Part shown: positions 16,525-25,812 of the stretch, one piece after another
Layout of the letters: each line of letters starts with the position of its first letter
Numbering within the stretch: position 1 is the stretch's first letter
Assembly: GCF_009746125.1 (NCBI RefSeq)
Contig: NZ_CP041352.1
Location: 186,001 to 250,000 of the forward strand
Reading direction: 5' to 3'
DNA length: 64,000 nt
DNA from: Casimicrobium huifangae
GTDB taxonomy: Bacteria; Pseudomonadota; Gammaproteobacteria; Burkholderiales; Casimicrobiaceae
Translations under genes and position numbers: made by a program
Notes under the pieces: model-generated
Database searches by the model: none
What the model saw: only the letters and a program-made list of their open reading frames with translations
What the model was told of the DNA's origin: nothing

Positions 16525-17033
16525 ATGGAACTGCGACTGACCTTGGCCGAGCAGTTGCGCGGCTTGCGTGAAGGTCTCTTTGATGCCGGTTTCGCCCGCA
16601 CCGATGATGTGGGCGAGGGCATCGTGGCCCAAGCCATCTGGCATGACCCGCTGGTTCTGGCTGTTCTGCCCGTCATCCGCTGCTTGTCCACCGCCAAGTG
16701 CCGTGGGCTGAACTGCTCCGCTATCCGCTGATAGCGGGTCACCCTGTCGCCTGCGAGGGATTCTATCGCCAGTTGTTACAACTGCTGCGCTCGCTGGCTA
16801 ACGAACCCACTCTGGTCGAGCAGGCGACGTCGCTGGACATGATGTTGACGTTGGTGGCCGCAGGATACGGACTGGGCCTGATGATGGAGGCCCAGACGGT
16901 CGTCAATCGCCACCCCGGCGTGGCGGTGCGATCGATCATGGACGCTTCCCCTCCCACACTCACGACCTACGTACTGCGTCCGGTGAACAAAGATTCGGAG
17001 CAACTGGATCGCTTCATCGCGCGTCTAGGTTAG
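16525..17033 (+). pseudogene. Broken LysR-family regulator (effector domain remnant)
   Basis: Two overlapping frames together encode most of a LysR effector-binding domain. The first (LRLTLAEQLRGLREG...WHDPLVLAVLP) runs to about 16667. The rest continues in another frame with RHPLLVHRQVPWAELLRYPL and goes on to FIARLG. A one-base loss near 16665-16670 explains the break. There is no helix-turn-helix part upstream. The remnant closely resembles residues from about 120 to the end of the intact LysR gene at 27089-27985 (shared LAEQLRGLR, SSLDMMLTLV-like and RFIARL segments), so it is a decayed relative of that gene. Confidence 0.8.
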
Positions 17034-17135
17034 TCCGCAGAGGGCCAGTCCGACTGCACTCTCCAGGCACTTGTCATACGGTCGATTTGAACAACATCGA
17101 ATGCAAGGTTTGAAATCTCGCGCTTCTCACACGCA

Positions 17136-18650
17136 TCAGCGGCACAGCGCGCGCAGTATATTTGCCAGCTTCTTGATGGCGACTTCCAGTTCGTGGGGCG
17201 CATGGGCAGCGAAGCCCATCAGGAAGCCCGCCTTGGCTTTGCCTGCTGAGCTGCGGCTCGACGCATGCAGTGCCGTCAGACCCAGCAGGTCGATCCCAGC
17301 CCGGCGGGCCGATTCCACAGCCTCGCGCTCAGGGATGTCGCGGATGAATACGCAAGGCATCTGCATGCCCCCGGCCGGCACTCGCGGTTCCACGAACTCG
17401 GCCAGGTGCTCGCGCACCAGCCGCGCCAGCACGTCGCGTCGTTCGGCATAGACGGCGCGCATGGTGCGCACATGCGCGCCGAAGTGGCCGCCTTCAATGA
17501 AGCGTGCCAGGGTGAGTTGCGGAATCGGCGCGCTGTGTCCATCCAGTAGGGTGCGGGCCACCGTCATGGGTGTGACCAGTGGCGGCGGCAGCACCATGTA
17601 GCCGATGCGCAGTCCTGGGAACAACGATTTGGTGAAGGTGCCGATATAGATCGTCCGCTCATGGGGATCAAGTCCCTGCACGCAGGCGGTGGGTTTGCCG
17701 GCATAGTGAAACTCGCTGTCGTAGTCGTCTTCGATGATCCAGCCCTGGTGCTCTCTGGCCCATTCGATGATGGCCAGACGCCGATCCAATGCCAGCGTTG
17801 CGCCGGTGGGGAACTGGTGCGATGGCGTCAGGAACACCGCCCTGGGCGGTTCAGCGGATGCCCTGGTTGTTTCAAGTACATGCTCCACCCGCAGGCCGTC
17901 GGCATCCAGCGGCACGGGTACGCATTCCAGTCCGGCAGCGTCGAACGCCTTGCGGGCGCCGTGGTACACGGGGTCTTCAAGAAAAATGCGCTCGCCCGCA
18001 TCGAGCAGCACGGTGGCGCACAGGGTCAGGGCTTGCTGGGAGCTGGTCAGCACCAACACGCGCTCGGGCGTGGCACGTGCACCACGTTCGAGATTGACGT
18101 AATCGGCGATGGCGCGACGCAGCGGTTCCATGCCTTGCGGTGGGCTGTGCAGCAGCGCCTGGGTGCCATATTCCTTCAACACCTGCCGTTGCAGGCGCTC
18201 CCAGGTCTGTAGCGGAAAGCTTCGGGTTTCCGGAACACCGGGCGCGAACGGACGCGGCATCAGGAAGTCGCGCAGACCACCGCTCTGGAGCATGGAATCG
18301 CCGCGTTGGCTGAGGCGTAGTAATGCTTTGTGATCCACGCTCGTGCGCCGAGGCTTGCCGCGTCCAGACAAGCGCTGGGTTCGCTCCGACACGAAGCTGC
18401 CGCTGCCTACCCGCCGCTCGATAAAACCTTCGGCGTGCAACTGGCTGTAGGCCGCCTCCACCGTATCGCGGGAAACCCCCAGCGACTTCGCCAAAGCACG
18501 CGACGCGGGCAAGGGCCTACCTGCATCGAGCGCACCATCAAGGATCAACTGGCGAATGGCCCGCTGCACGCGGGCGTGCAGGGGCAAGGCGCCCTGCGCG
18601 GGGTCGCCGATCCAGGCTTTGACGGATTCAAGTTGGGCGTGCTTGAACAA
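17136..18650 (-). CDS. MocR/PdxR-family regulator (GntR HTH fused to aminotransferase fold)
   Basis: This 504-residue protein joins a GntR-type winged helix (about 22-92, with SRDTVEAAYSQLHAEG) to a fold-type I aminotransferase domain (about 145-500). The likely PLP-binding lysine is Lys341 in GTFTKSLFPGLRIGY. MocR regulators sense PLP or an amino-acid adduct. The PdxR branch controls PLP synthesis, and others control transporters or aminotransferases. It is divergent from the BenE transporter that begins the PLP cluster. Three copies of a GCCATTTT motif lie in the shared intergenic region. It is therefore the probable regulator of the cluster. The effector is not evident from sequence. Confidence 0.88.
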   Translation of the reverse strand: MFKHAQLESVKAWIGDPAQGALPLHARVQRAIRQLILDGALDAGRPLPASRALAKSLGVSRDTVEAAYSQLHAEGFIERRVGSGSFVSERTQRLSGRGKPRRTSVDHKALLRLSQRGDSMLQSGGLRDFLMPRPFAPGVPETRSFPLQTWERLQRQVLKEYGTQALLHSPPQGMEPLRRAIADYVNLERGARATPERVLVLTSSQQALTLCATVLLDAGERIFLEDPVYHGARKAFDAAGLECVPVPLDADGLRVEHVLETTRASAEPPRAVFLTPSHQFPTGATLALDRRLAIIEWAREHQGWIIEDDYDSEFHYAGKPTACVQGLDPHERTIYIGTFTKSLFPGLRIGYMVLPPPLVTPMTVARTLLDGHSAPIPQLTLARFIEGGHFGAHVRTMRAVYAERRDVLARLVREHLAEFVEPRVPAGGMQMPCVFIRDIPEREAVESARRAGIDLLGLTALHASSRSSAGKAKAGFLMGFAAHAPHELEVAIKKLANILRALCR

Positions 18651-18670
18651 TTGGTCTGTATCTCATCATA

Positions 18671-18730
18671 AAAATGGCAGGGAACATCACGCCATTTTAA
18701 GTCTATAAATATGTTTCACAAGCCATTTAT
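18671..18730. promoter_or_regulatory. Three GCCATTTT-type boxes, candidate MocR operator
   Basis: AAAATGGC (18671-18678) is the inverted form of GCCATTTTA (18691-18699), and a direct repeat GCCATTTAT follows at 18722-18730. The two direct copies start 31 bases apart, about three helical turns. Both the regulator and the transporter start within 110 bases. Mixed direct and inverted boxes are typical of MocR-type operators. Confidence 0.55.
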
Positions 18731-18758
18731 TTGATTTGCCAGGAGTCACCGTCAGGCC

Positions 18759-19994
18759 ATGTCAACCGTCCCGTCCGTTTCGTCCGTTCGCTGGAACGAT
18801 CTCACCCATCCCATCGTGGCTGGCCTGATCTCGGTCATCGTCAACTACGGCGGCACCTTCATCCTGGTGTTTCAGGCCGCCAAGGTGGCCGGTCTCAGCC
18901 CGGAGCTGACGGCCTCGTGGGTGTGGTCGATTTCCATCGGTGTGGGCGTGACGGGGATCATCCTGAGTTGGGTGTCCCGCGAACCGATCATCACCGCCTG
19001 GTCAACACCGGCAGCGGCGTTTCTGGTCACAGCACTGGCGACCACGCCTTATGCAGAAGCAATCGGCGCTTACCTGATCTCGGCCGCAGCCTTCGTGGTG
19101 CTCGGACTGTCGGGCTGGTTCGAGCGGGTCATCCGCCTGATTCCACCGGGCGTGGCCGCCGGGCTGCTGGCTGGCATCCTGCTCCAGTTCGGCATCGGCG
19201 CCTTCGGCGGCATGAGCATCGACCCACTATTGGCGGGGCTGTTGATCGTCGCCTATGTGGTGCTCAAGCGCTTTACTGCGCGCTATGCGGTGGTGGGCAT
19301 CTTGGTGCTGGGACTGGCTTTCCTGCTTATTCAGGATCGCGTCGATCTGTCGGGGCTGACCCTGAAGCTGGCCGCACCGATCTTCACCATGCCCGAGTTT
19401 TCGCTCAATGCCTTACTGAGCGTGGCGCTGCCGTTGTTCCTCATCACCCTGACCGGACAATACATGCCGGGCATGCTGGTGCTGCGCAATGACGGCTTCA
19501 GAACCAGTGCCAACCCCATCGTGACGGTCACCGGGCTCGGCTCCCTGCTGATGGCGCCATTCGGTTCACACGCCTTCAACATCGCCGCGATCACGGCTGC
19601 CATCTGTACCGGTCGGGAGGCGCACGAGAACCCGGACAAGCGCTGGATCGCCGGTATTGCCGCTGGCGTGTTCTACATCCTGGTTGGTGTGTTTGGGGTG
19701 ACGCTGGCCGCCGTTTTCATGGCCTTCCCGGCAACCTTCATCACCACGCTGGCGGGCCTGGCGCTGCTGGGCACCATTGGCGGCAGCCTTGCCGGTGCCA
19801 TGAGCGATGCCAAGACTCGTGAAGCCTCGCTGATCACTTTCCTGGCGGCAGCCGCCAACATCACCCTGCTGGGCATTGGCGGTGCGTTCTGGGGCTTGGT
19901 AATCGGCCTGGTGGCTTATGCGGTACTCAATGGCCGTTTGCCGCAGAAGGCATCCGCCATTGCGCCAACGCCGGTCAACAAGGGGGCGAACTGA
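18759..19994 (+). CDS. BenE-family (benzoate/H+ symporter-like) membrane transporter
   Basis: The 411 residues are almost entirely hydrophobic helices, about 12 segments, with the layout of the BenE benzoate transporter family. Matching segments include the N-terminal AGLISVIVNYGGTFILVFQA, PIITAWSTPAAAF and the later FGSHAFNIAAITAAICTG. Substrates of this family are aromatic or related acids taken up with protons. No aromatic degradation genes lie nearby; instead it begins a run of PLP-related genes. AGGAG at 18741-18745 is the likely ribosome binding site, at a long spacing. The stop overlaps the next start (TGATG). In this setting an amino-acid-like or vitamin-like aromatic substrate is possible. 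Confidence 0.82.
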   Translation: MSTVPSVSSVRWNDLTHPIVAGLISVIVNYGGTFILVFQAAKVAGLSPELTASWVWSISIGVGVTGIILSWVSREPIITAWSTPAAAFLVTALATTPYAEAIGAYLISAAAFVVLGLSGWFERVIRLIPPGVAAGLLAGILLQFGIGAFGGMSIDPLLAGLLIVAYVVLKRFTARYAVVGILVLGLAFLLIQDRVDLSGLTLKLAAPIFTMPEFSLNALLSVALPLFLITLTGQYMPGMLVLRNDGFRTSANPIVTVTGLGSLLMAPFGSHAFNIAAITAAICTGREAHENPDKRWIAGIAAGVFYILVGVFGVTLAAVFMAFPATFITTLAGLALLGTIGGSLAGAMSDAKTREASLITFLAAAANITLLGIGGAFWGLVIGLVAYAVLNGRLPQKASAIAPTPVNKGAN

Positions 19995-20821
19995 TGCCAG
20001 CACTTACCGACACACAGACCCATCACGACCAGCACGGTCGGTATCCAGAGGCCATCACGGTTGAGGATTTCCAGCGGAATCTGGCGGCGGTGCAGGCGCG
20101 TATCGACGCGGCCTGCCATCGCGTTGGCCGCGATCCGGCGACCGTGCGCCTGCTGCCGGTCAGCAAGACCAAGCCCGAGGCCAGCCTGCGCCTGGCCTAC
20201 GCGGCGGGCTGCCGGATGCTGGGCGAGAACAAGGTGCAGGAAGCCTGGCGCAAGTGGGAGGCCATGCAGGACTTGACCGACCTGCAGTGGTCGGTGATCG
20301 GCCATCTGCAAACCAACAAGGCCAAGCTGGTGGCGCGCTTCGCCACCGAGTTCCAGGCGCTGGACAGTCTGCGCGTGGCCGAGGCGCTGGATCGCCGCTT
20401 GCAGGTCGAAGGACGTTCGCTGGACGTGTTTGTGCAGGTCAACACTTCCGACGAAGCCAGCAAATACGGTCTGGCTCCCGAGGACGTGCCGACCTTTATC
20501 CAGGCGCTGCCTGCGTTTTCGGCGCTGCGCGTGCGCGGTTTGATGACGCTTGCACTGTTCTCCGGCGAGGCCGAACAGGTGCGCCAGTGTTTCGTGTTGC
20601 TGCGCACCTTGCGTGACCAGCTACGGCAGAGCGCGCCCGCTGGTATCGGGCTGGATGAATTGTCGATGGGCATGTCCGGCGATTTCGAGATCGCCATCGA
20701 GGAAGGTGCCACCGTGGTGCGTGTCGGACAGGCCATTTTCGGTGCCAGACCCTTGCCGGATAGCTATTACTGGCCAAGCGAGGCAGAGGCAGAGGCAGGG
20801 AAATCTGATCATGATGAATAG
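19994..20821 (+). CDS. YggS/PLPBP-family pyridoxal phosphate-binding protein
   Basis: A 275-residue protein of the YggS (PLP homeostasis protein) family, fold-type III. The PLP lysine lies in LLPVSKTKP, and later family segments LGENKVQEAWRKW, IGHLQTNKAK and LSMGMSGDFEIAIEEGATVVRVG are all present. The family has no catalytic activity; it buffers PLP and affects amino-acid and vitamin B6 pools. An N-terminal extension of about 25 residues makes it longer than the usual 230. It overlaps the transporter by one base and the GNAT gene by 11 bases. This is probably an island copy in addition to a housekeeping yggS elsewhere, which cannot be seen here. Confidence 0.9.
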   Translation: MPALTDTQTHHDQHGRYPEAITVEDFQRNLAAVQARIDAACHRVGRDPATVRLLPVSKTKPEASLRLAYAAGCRMLGENKVQEAWRKWEAMQDLTDLQWSVIGHLQTNKAKLVARFATEFQALDSLRVAEALDRRLQVEGRSLDVFVQVNTSDEASKYGLAPEDVPTFIQALPAFSALRVRGLMTLALFSGEAEQVRQCFVLLRTLRDQLRQSAPAGIGLDELSMGMSGDFEIAIEEGATVVRVGQAIFGARPLPDSYYWPSEAEAEAGKSDHDE

Positions 20822-21578
20822 CGGGAATGTTTTCTTGCCTGTCGGGGCGCCTGTACCGGATTGGCGCCCCAAAGCCCGGGCGACCGATGTCATGCTCAGG
20901 GGTAGTAAGTGTCTTCTTGAGCCACTGAGCCCCATGCATCACGCCGATGCTTTGTGCGCAGCCTATGGGCAGGCACTCGACGGCCGGGACTGGACTTATC
21001 TATCGGTCGGGCCTTTTGCGGATGCGCCAGCGCTACGGGCATATTTGGAGCGGATAGCCGTGCAGACTGATCCGCGGCATTTCGCCGTTGTCGATCTGTG
21101 TACTGGCCAAGCGGTGGGTACCTTGGCGCTGATGCGCGAGCAAGCCGAGCACGGCGTTATTGAAGTCGGCTTCGTGGCGTTCTCGCCTGCCTTGCAACGC
21201 TCGCGCATCGCCACCGAGGCGCATTTCCTGTTGATGACCTACGTGTTCGAAACGCTGGGCTATCGGCGCTACGAGTGGAAGTGTGACAGTTGCAACCAGC
21301 GTTCACGCAATGCTGCAGAACGTCTTGGATTTCAGTACGAAGGCACGTTTCGCCAGGCGGCGATCTATAAAAGCCGCAACCGTGACACGGCCTGGTTCTC
21401 CCTCCTCGATAGTGAATGGCCGGTAGCCAAGGCCGCTTTCCTGCATTGGTTGCATCCGCAGAACTTCAACACCCATGGAGTTCAGATTAGCCGTCTGCAA
21501 TTTATCCGCGAGCGTATCGCCTCGTCCGGTTGGGGCCTGGAAGGCGGAGAGGCGACGCTACTCCGGGGGCTGCCATGA
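20811..21578 (+). CDS. GNAT-family N-acetyltransferase (RimJ/RimL-like)
   Basis: The 255-residue protein matches the RimJ/RimL acetyltransferase type. The acetyl-CoA fold can be followed through TGQAVGTLALMREQ, the VIEVGFVAFSPALQRSRIAT turn and SCNQRSRNAAERLGFQYEG. Such enzymes acetylate the N-terminus of proteins or amino groups of small molecules, including toxic amino acids. The ATG at 20811 lies inside the end of yggS, and the stop overlaps the pyridoxal kinase start (ATGA). Tight coupling with PLP genes suggests that the substrate is an amino acid or amine made or imported by this cluster. A longer frame upstream is a shadow of yggS. Confidence 0.85.
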   Translation: MMNSGNVFLPVGAPVPDWRPKARATDVMLRGSKCLLEPLSPMHHADALCAAYGQALDGRDWTYLSVGPFADAPALRAYLERIAVQTDPRHFAVVDLCTGQAVGTLALMREQAEHGVIEVGFVAFSPALQRSRIATEAHFLLMTYVFETLGYRRYEWKCDSCNQRSRNAAERLGFQYEGTFRQAAIYKSRNRDTAWFSLLDSEWPVAKAAFLHWLHPQNFNTHGVQISRLQFIRERIASSGWGLEGGEATLLRGLP

Positions 21579-22453
21579 AACCTTTGGACATCAATGTGGT
21601 GTCGGTGCAGTCACAGGTCGTCTATGGCCGAGTCGGAAACAATGTCGCGGTTCCGGCCCTGGAGGCGCTGGGGTTGTCAGTGGCTGCTGTTCCCACCGTG
21701 GTATTCAGCAACACACCGCACTACCCGACGATACACGGTGGCGCGTTGCCCACCGAATGGTTCGAAGGCTATTTGCAGGATCTTTCGGCGCGCGGAGCGT
21801 TGCATGCGCTTCGCACCATTCTGGCTGGCTACCTTGGCAACCCGGCGCAGGCTCAAGCCTTGGCCCGTTGGATGCGGGCTCTGCTGAAAGAACGTGCAGA
21901 CCTGCGCATCGTGATCGACCCAGTGATGGGTGACCACGACCACGGCATCTATGTCGATCCCAGTCTGGTGGATGCCTACCGCCGTGATTTGTTGCCACTG
22001 GCCGATGGGCTGACACCCAATGGCTTTGAACTGGCACACCTGACCGGGTTGGCGGTGAACGACGTCGAAAGCGTCATTACCGCCGCCCGCACCTTGCTGA
22101 TGGGGCGTACCCAATGGGTCGCGGTGACCAGTGCCGCGCCGGATACCTGGGCGCAGGATGAGATGCAGGTGGTGCTTGTTACCCGCACGCAAGCCGAGGT
22201 CATTGCACATCCGCATATTCATGCCACACCCAAGGGCACCGGCGACCTGTTTTGCGCCACCTTGGCCGGGCACTGGATCAACGGGACTGGCCTGTCACAG
22301 GCCGCCGCCCAAGCGTGTCGCCAGGTTGTGCGCGCGCTACGCCATACAGAACAGGCGCGATGCGCCGAACTGTTGTTGCCACCGATGGCGAACAGCCACG
22401 GCAACTACGAAATACAGGTACATGAATATGTACACCACTACCTATCGAATTGA
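21575..22453 (+). CDS. pdxY: Pyridoxal kinase, PdxY-type
   Basis: A 292-residue ribokinase-family protein that phosphorylates pyridoxal to PLP. Family marks include SVQSQVVYGRVGNN (10-23), DPVMGD (115-120), LTPNGFELAHLTG (146-158) and the phosphate-binding/base motif GTGD (221-224). Length and motifs match PdxY/PdxK. The ATG overlaps the stop of the acetyltransferase gene. Next to YggS and four PLP enzymes it would supply cofactor locally to the products of the same operon. Confidence 0.92.
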   Translation: MKPLDINVVSVQSQVVYGRVGNNVAVPALEALGLSVAAVPTVVFSNTPHYPTIHGGALPTEWFEGYLQDLSARGALHALRTILAGYLGNPAQAQALARWMRALLKERADLRIVIDPVMGDHDHGIYVDPSLVDAYRRDLLPLADGLTPNGFELAHLTGLAVNDVESVITAARTLLMGRTQWVAVTSAAPDTWAQDEMQVVLVTRTQAEVIAHPHIHATPKGTGDLFCATLAGHWINGTGLSQAAAQACRQVVRALRHTEQARCAELLLPPMANSHGNYEIQVHEYVHHYLSN

Positions 22454-22469
22454 ATCTGAGGACTTTTCC

Positions 22470-23702
22470 ATGAAACCAGTCACTTCCCACCTGATGCGCG
22501 CCTATGCACGCCAACCTGTTTCCTTCGTGCGTGGTAGCGGCGCGCAGCTTTGGGATGAACAGGGCGTGGAATATCTGGATGCCATTGCCGGTGTCGCAGT
22601 GACCAGCCTGGGCCACGCCCAGCCGGAGATCGCCGCCGTTATCGCCGAGCAGGCGGGAATGCTGCTGCATACCTCCAACGTCTTCCGTATCGACTGGCAG
22701 GAACGGTTGGGCGAGCGGCTGTGTGCGCTGACAGGCATGCAAAGGGTCTTTTTCTGCAATTCGGGAGCCGAGGCCAACGAAGCCGCCCTCAAGCTGGCCA
22801 GACTGTACGGTCATCGCAAGCAGGTAGCGGAGCCTAAGATTCTCGTGATGGAAAACGGCTTTCATGGCCGCACCATCGCGACGCTTTCCGCCTCCGGCAA
22901 CCCCACCAAGCAGCAAGGCTTCGAGCCGTTGCTGCCAGGCTTCCTGCGCGTGCCCTACGACGACATCGAGGCGGTGCGTCGGGTAGCAGCACAAGAGAAT
23001 GACATCGTGGCTGTGCTGATCGAGCCGGTGCAGGGTGAAGGCGGCATCCGCGTTGCCAATACCGACTATCTGCGCGAACTGCGTGCGCTGTGCGACCAGC
23101 ACGGCTGGTTGCTAATGCTCGACGAGATTCAGGCCGGTATGGGCCGCACCGGCACCTGGTTCGGACACCAACACGCCGGCATCACGCCGGACGTGATGAC
23201 CCTGGCGAAAGCGCTGGGCAATGGTTTTCCCATCGGCGCCTGCCTGGCGCGTGGCGCGGCGGCTGACCTGTTCTCCCCCGGCCAGCATGGCTCGACCTTT
23301 GGCGGCAATCCTCTGGCCTGCCGCGTGGCCTGCACTGTGCTCGACATCATGGCCCGCGATCAGCTGCCGGAGCGGGCCGCTGTGTTGGGCGCTCGCCTGC
23401 TCGCGGGCCTACAGGGCGCGCTGGGCGATCACCCGAGCGTCATCGTCATTCGGGGCCAGGGACTGATGGCGGGTATCGAACTGGACAGACCCTGCAAGGA
23501 ACTGGTCGGACGGGCGCTGGACGAACAGCGTCTGCTTATCACAGTGACCCGCGACAGCACCATTCGGCTGTTGCCATCGCTGGTCTGCACCGAAGCGCAG
23601 ATCGACGACATCGTGGCCCGCGTCACCAGATTGTTGGCAGCGTTCGCGGTGGATGACCTGGAAACGAAAACCGGAGCCGCGCAACAGGAAGTAATGCTGT
23701 GA
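22470..23702 (+). CDS. Class III aminotransferase, acetylornithine/ornithine aminotransferase-like
   Basis: A 410-residue PLP enzyme of the ArgD type. Motifs seen are [15 protein letters not shown] (97-111), NGFHGRT (129-135), EPVQGEGG (185-192), [12 protein letters not shown] (217-228) and the PLP lysine Lys247 in [13 protein letters not shown]. ArgD-like enzymes transfer the terminal amino group of acetylornithine, ornithine, succinyl-DAP or GABA-like substrates. No other arginine genes are nearby, so the biosynthetic role is open. A tctgagga sequence lies before the ATG at 22470. The frame upstream is a shadow of pdxY. The stop overlaps the GTG of trpB. Confidence 0.88.
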   Translation: MKPVTSHLMRAYARQPVSFVRGSGAQLWDEQGVEYLDAIAGVAVTSLGHAQPEIAAVIAEQAGMLLHTSNVFRIDWQERLGERLCALTGMQRVFFCNSGAEANEAALKLARLYGHRKQVAEPKILVMENGFHGRTIATLSASGNPTKQQGFEPLLPGFLRVPYDDIEAVRRVAAQENDIVAVLIEPVQGEGGIRVANTDYLRELRALCDQHGWLLMLDEIQAGMGRTGTWFGHQHAGITPDVMTLAKALGNGFPIGACLARGAAADLFSPGQHGSTFGGNPLACRVACTVLDIMARDQLPERAAVLGARLLAGLQGALGDHPSVIVIRGQGLMAGIELDRPCKELVGRALDEQRLLITVTRDSTIRLLPSLVCTEAQIDDIVARVTRLLAAFAVDDLETKTGAAQQEVML

Positions 23703-24934
23703 CGCAGAAACCCAAATACGACCAACCCGACGCCGATGGCTTCTTCGGTCGTTTCGGCGGAAGTTTCATCAGCGCAACGCTGGATCAGGCGGTCGAAGCA
23801 CTGCAGGCGGCCTATCGACGCTATCGCGACGATCCCGACTTCATTGCCGAGTTCGAGGAGGAGCTGGCCGATTACGTCGGGCGTCCCTCGCCGGTGTACT
23901 ACGCCCGACGCCTCAGTGAGGAGACGGGCGGCGCACATATCTTTCTCAAGCGCGAAGACCTCAACCATACCGGCGCCCACAAGATCAACAATGTGATTGG
24001 CCAGGCCATGCTAGCTCGGCGCATGGGCAAGCGGCGCATCATCGCCGAGACCGGCGCGGGTCAGCATGGTGTTGCCACCGCGACGATCTGCGCCCGTTAC
24101 GGCCTGGAATGCGTGATCTATATGGGCAGCGAGGACATTGAGCGGCAACGCCCCAATGTCCAACGCATGGCGCTGCTGGGGGCGACAGTGGTGCCGGTGA
24201 CTTCCGGCTCGCGCACACTGAAGGACGCCATGAACGATGCGATCCGAGATTGGGTCACGAATGTCGATCACACCTTCTATCTGATTGGTTCGGTAGCCGG
24301 CATGCACCCGTACCCGACCATGGTGCGGGACTTCCAGACTGTGATCGGCAAGGAGTGCCTGATCCAGACGCCAGCGTTGTTCAAACGCTTGGGTATCCCG
24401 AAGCAGCACCCTGATGCAGTCATCGCCTGCGTCGGGGGCGGCAGCAACGCCATCGGCATTTTCCATCCGTACATCGAACACGAGGCGGTGCGCCTGATCG
24501 GTGTCGAGGCGGCGGGGCTGGGGCTGGATACCGGCCGACATGCCGCGTCGATCCAGCGCGGCAGTCCTGGCGTGTTGCACGGCAACCGCTCGCTCATCCT
24601 TCAGGACGACAACGGTCAGGTGCGGGAAACCCACAGCATCAGCGCCGGTCTGGACTATCCAGGGGTCGGGCCGGAGCACGCCTGGCTGCACGAAACCGGC
24701 CGAGCCGAGTACGTTGGCGCCACCGACGACGAGGCATTGCGCGCCTTCCATCTGCTCAGTCGTGTGGAAGGCATCATTCCCGCGCTGGAAGCCAGCCACG
24801 CCGTCGCCTATGCGCTCAAGCTGGCGGCCACGCTGCCCAGTGACCAAGCCATCTTGGTCAACCTATCCGGCCGGGGCGACAAGGATATGGAAACGGTAAT
24901 GGCTCGGGCGGGCGCCATGGGAGGTCAGTCATGA
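23699..24934 (+). CDS. trpB: Tryptophan synthase beta chain
   Basis: The 411-residue enzyme joins indole and serine to make tryptophan. The PLP lysine is Lys95 in [20 protein letters not shown], the [11 protein letters not shown] segment, [11 protein letters not shown] and the phosphate-binding GGGSNAIG are all intact. It is a normal TrpB1 type, not the TrpB2 type often found alone. A GTG start at 23699 overlaps the stop of the aminotransferase gene (GTGA). No trpE, trpD, trpC or trpF is nearby, so the gene is outside the usual tryptophan operon. It lies among PLP genes and probably in a mobile island. Confidence 0.95.
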   Translation: MTQKPKYDQPDADGFFGRFGGSFISATLDQAVEALQAAYRRYRDDPDFIAEFEEELADYVGRPSPVYYARRLSEETGGAHIFLKREDLNHTGAHKINNVIGQAMLARRMGKRRIIAETGAGQHGVATATICARYGLECVIYMGSEDIERQRPNVQRMALLGATVVPVTSGSRTLKDAMNDAIRDWVTNVDHTFYLIGSVAGMHPYPTMVRDFQTVIGKECLIQTPALFKRLGIPKQHPDAVIACVGGGSNAIGIFHPYIEHEAVRLIGVEAAGLGLDTGRHAASIQRGSPGVLHGNRSLILQDDNGQVRETHSISAGLDYPGVGPEHAWLHETGRAEYVGATDDEALRAFHLLSRVEGIIPALEASHAVAYALKLAATLPSDQAILVNLSGRGDKDMETVMARAGAMGGQS

Positions 24935-25788
24935 GCCGCCTTGACACGACCTTCCAGCGTCTGCGACGACAGGGGCGCAAGGCGCTGATCCCCTATGTCA
25001 CCGCCGGCTACCCCGGCGTGGACATCACTCCGGCGCTGATGCACGTATTGGTCGAAGCCGGTGCCGACATCATCGAACTGGGCGTGCCATTCTCCGATCC
25101 GTCGGCTGATGGCCCGACCATCCAGGCAGCCAGTGAGTACGCCTTGCGCCAGGGCATCGGCCTGCTGCAGGTGTTCGATCAGGTGCGACGCTTTCGCGAG
25201 TCGGACACCGACACGCCTGTGGTGTTGATGGGCTATGCCAACCCCATCGAACGCTACGACTTTCTGCGCCAGCCCGGCGCCTTCGCGGCCAATGCTGCAG
25301 AGGCGGGCGTGGACGGTGTCTTGGTGGTCGATTACCCGCCGGAGGCGTCCGGCAATCTGGCCTCGGAACTACGCAGCCACGGCCTCGAACTGATCTTCTT
25401 GCTGGCACCGACATCCACCGAGCGCCGCATCCGGCAGGTAGCCGAACGTGCTGGTGGCTATGTCTACTGCGTTTCCGTCAAGGGCATCACCGGCACCAGC
25501 GCGCTGGATCTGGCTCAAGTACAGGACACGCTGGGGCGCATCCGTCGCCATGTGCGCATACCCGTCGGTGTCGGGTTCGGCGTCCGCGATGCCGCCACGG
25601 CCAGCGCCGTCGCCCAGATGGCCGATGCCGTCGTGATCGGCTCCTGGCTGATCGAAAGTCTGGCTGGCAAACCGGCAGCCGAAGCGTTGGCGGCGGCCAG
25701 CGACTTGATCCGCGATGTGCGCCAGCAACTGGATCTGGACGCGCCCGAACCGGATCACGCCTTCAACCCCGAACATTCCAAAACCTGA
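24931..25788 (+). CDS. trpA: Tryptophan synthase alpha chain
   Basis: A 285-residue TIM-barrel enzyme that releases indole from indole-3-glycerol phosphate for TrpB. Both catalytic acids sit at their classical positions: Glu49 in [11 protein letters not shown] and Asp60 in SADGP. VGFGVRD and VIGSW form the phosphate site. ATGA overlap with trpB indicates equal production and a normal two-subunit complex. The C-terminus is about 15 residues longer than usual. With trpC and trpF absent here, the substrate would come from the chromosomal pathway or from indole directly. Confidence 0.95.
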   Translation: MSRLDTTFQRLRRQGRKALIPYVTAGYPGVDITPALMHVLVEAGADIIELGVPFSDPSADGPTIQAASEYALRQGIGLLQVFDQVRRFRESDTDTPVVLMGYANPIERYDFLRQPGAFAANAAEAGVDGVLVVDYPPEASGNLASELRSHGLELIFLLAPTSTERRIRQVAERAGGYVYCVSVKGITGTSALDLAQVQDTLGRIRRHVRIPVGVGFGVRDAATASAVAQMADAVVIGSWLIESLAGKPAAEALAAASDLIRDVRQQLDLDAPEPDHAFNPEHSKT

Positions 25789-25812
25789 CTTCTAGAACAA
25801 AGGATCAATCCC

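Noticed and set aside
16331-16742. Minus-strand frames opposite the LysR remnant
   Set aside because: No family-like sequence and no ribosome binding site; they are shadows of the pseudogene.
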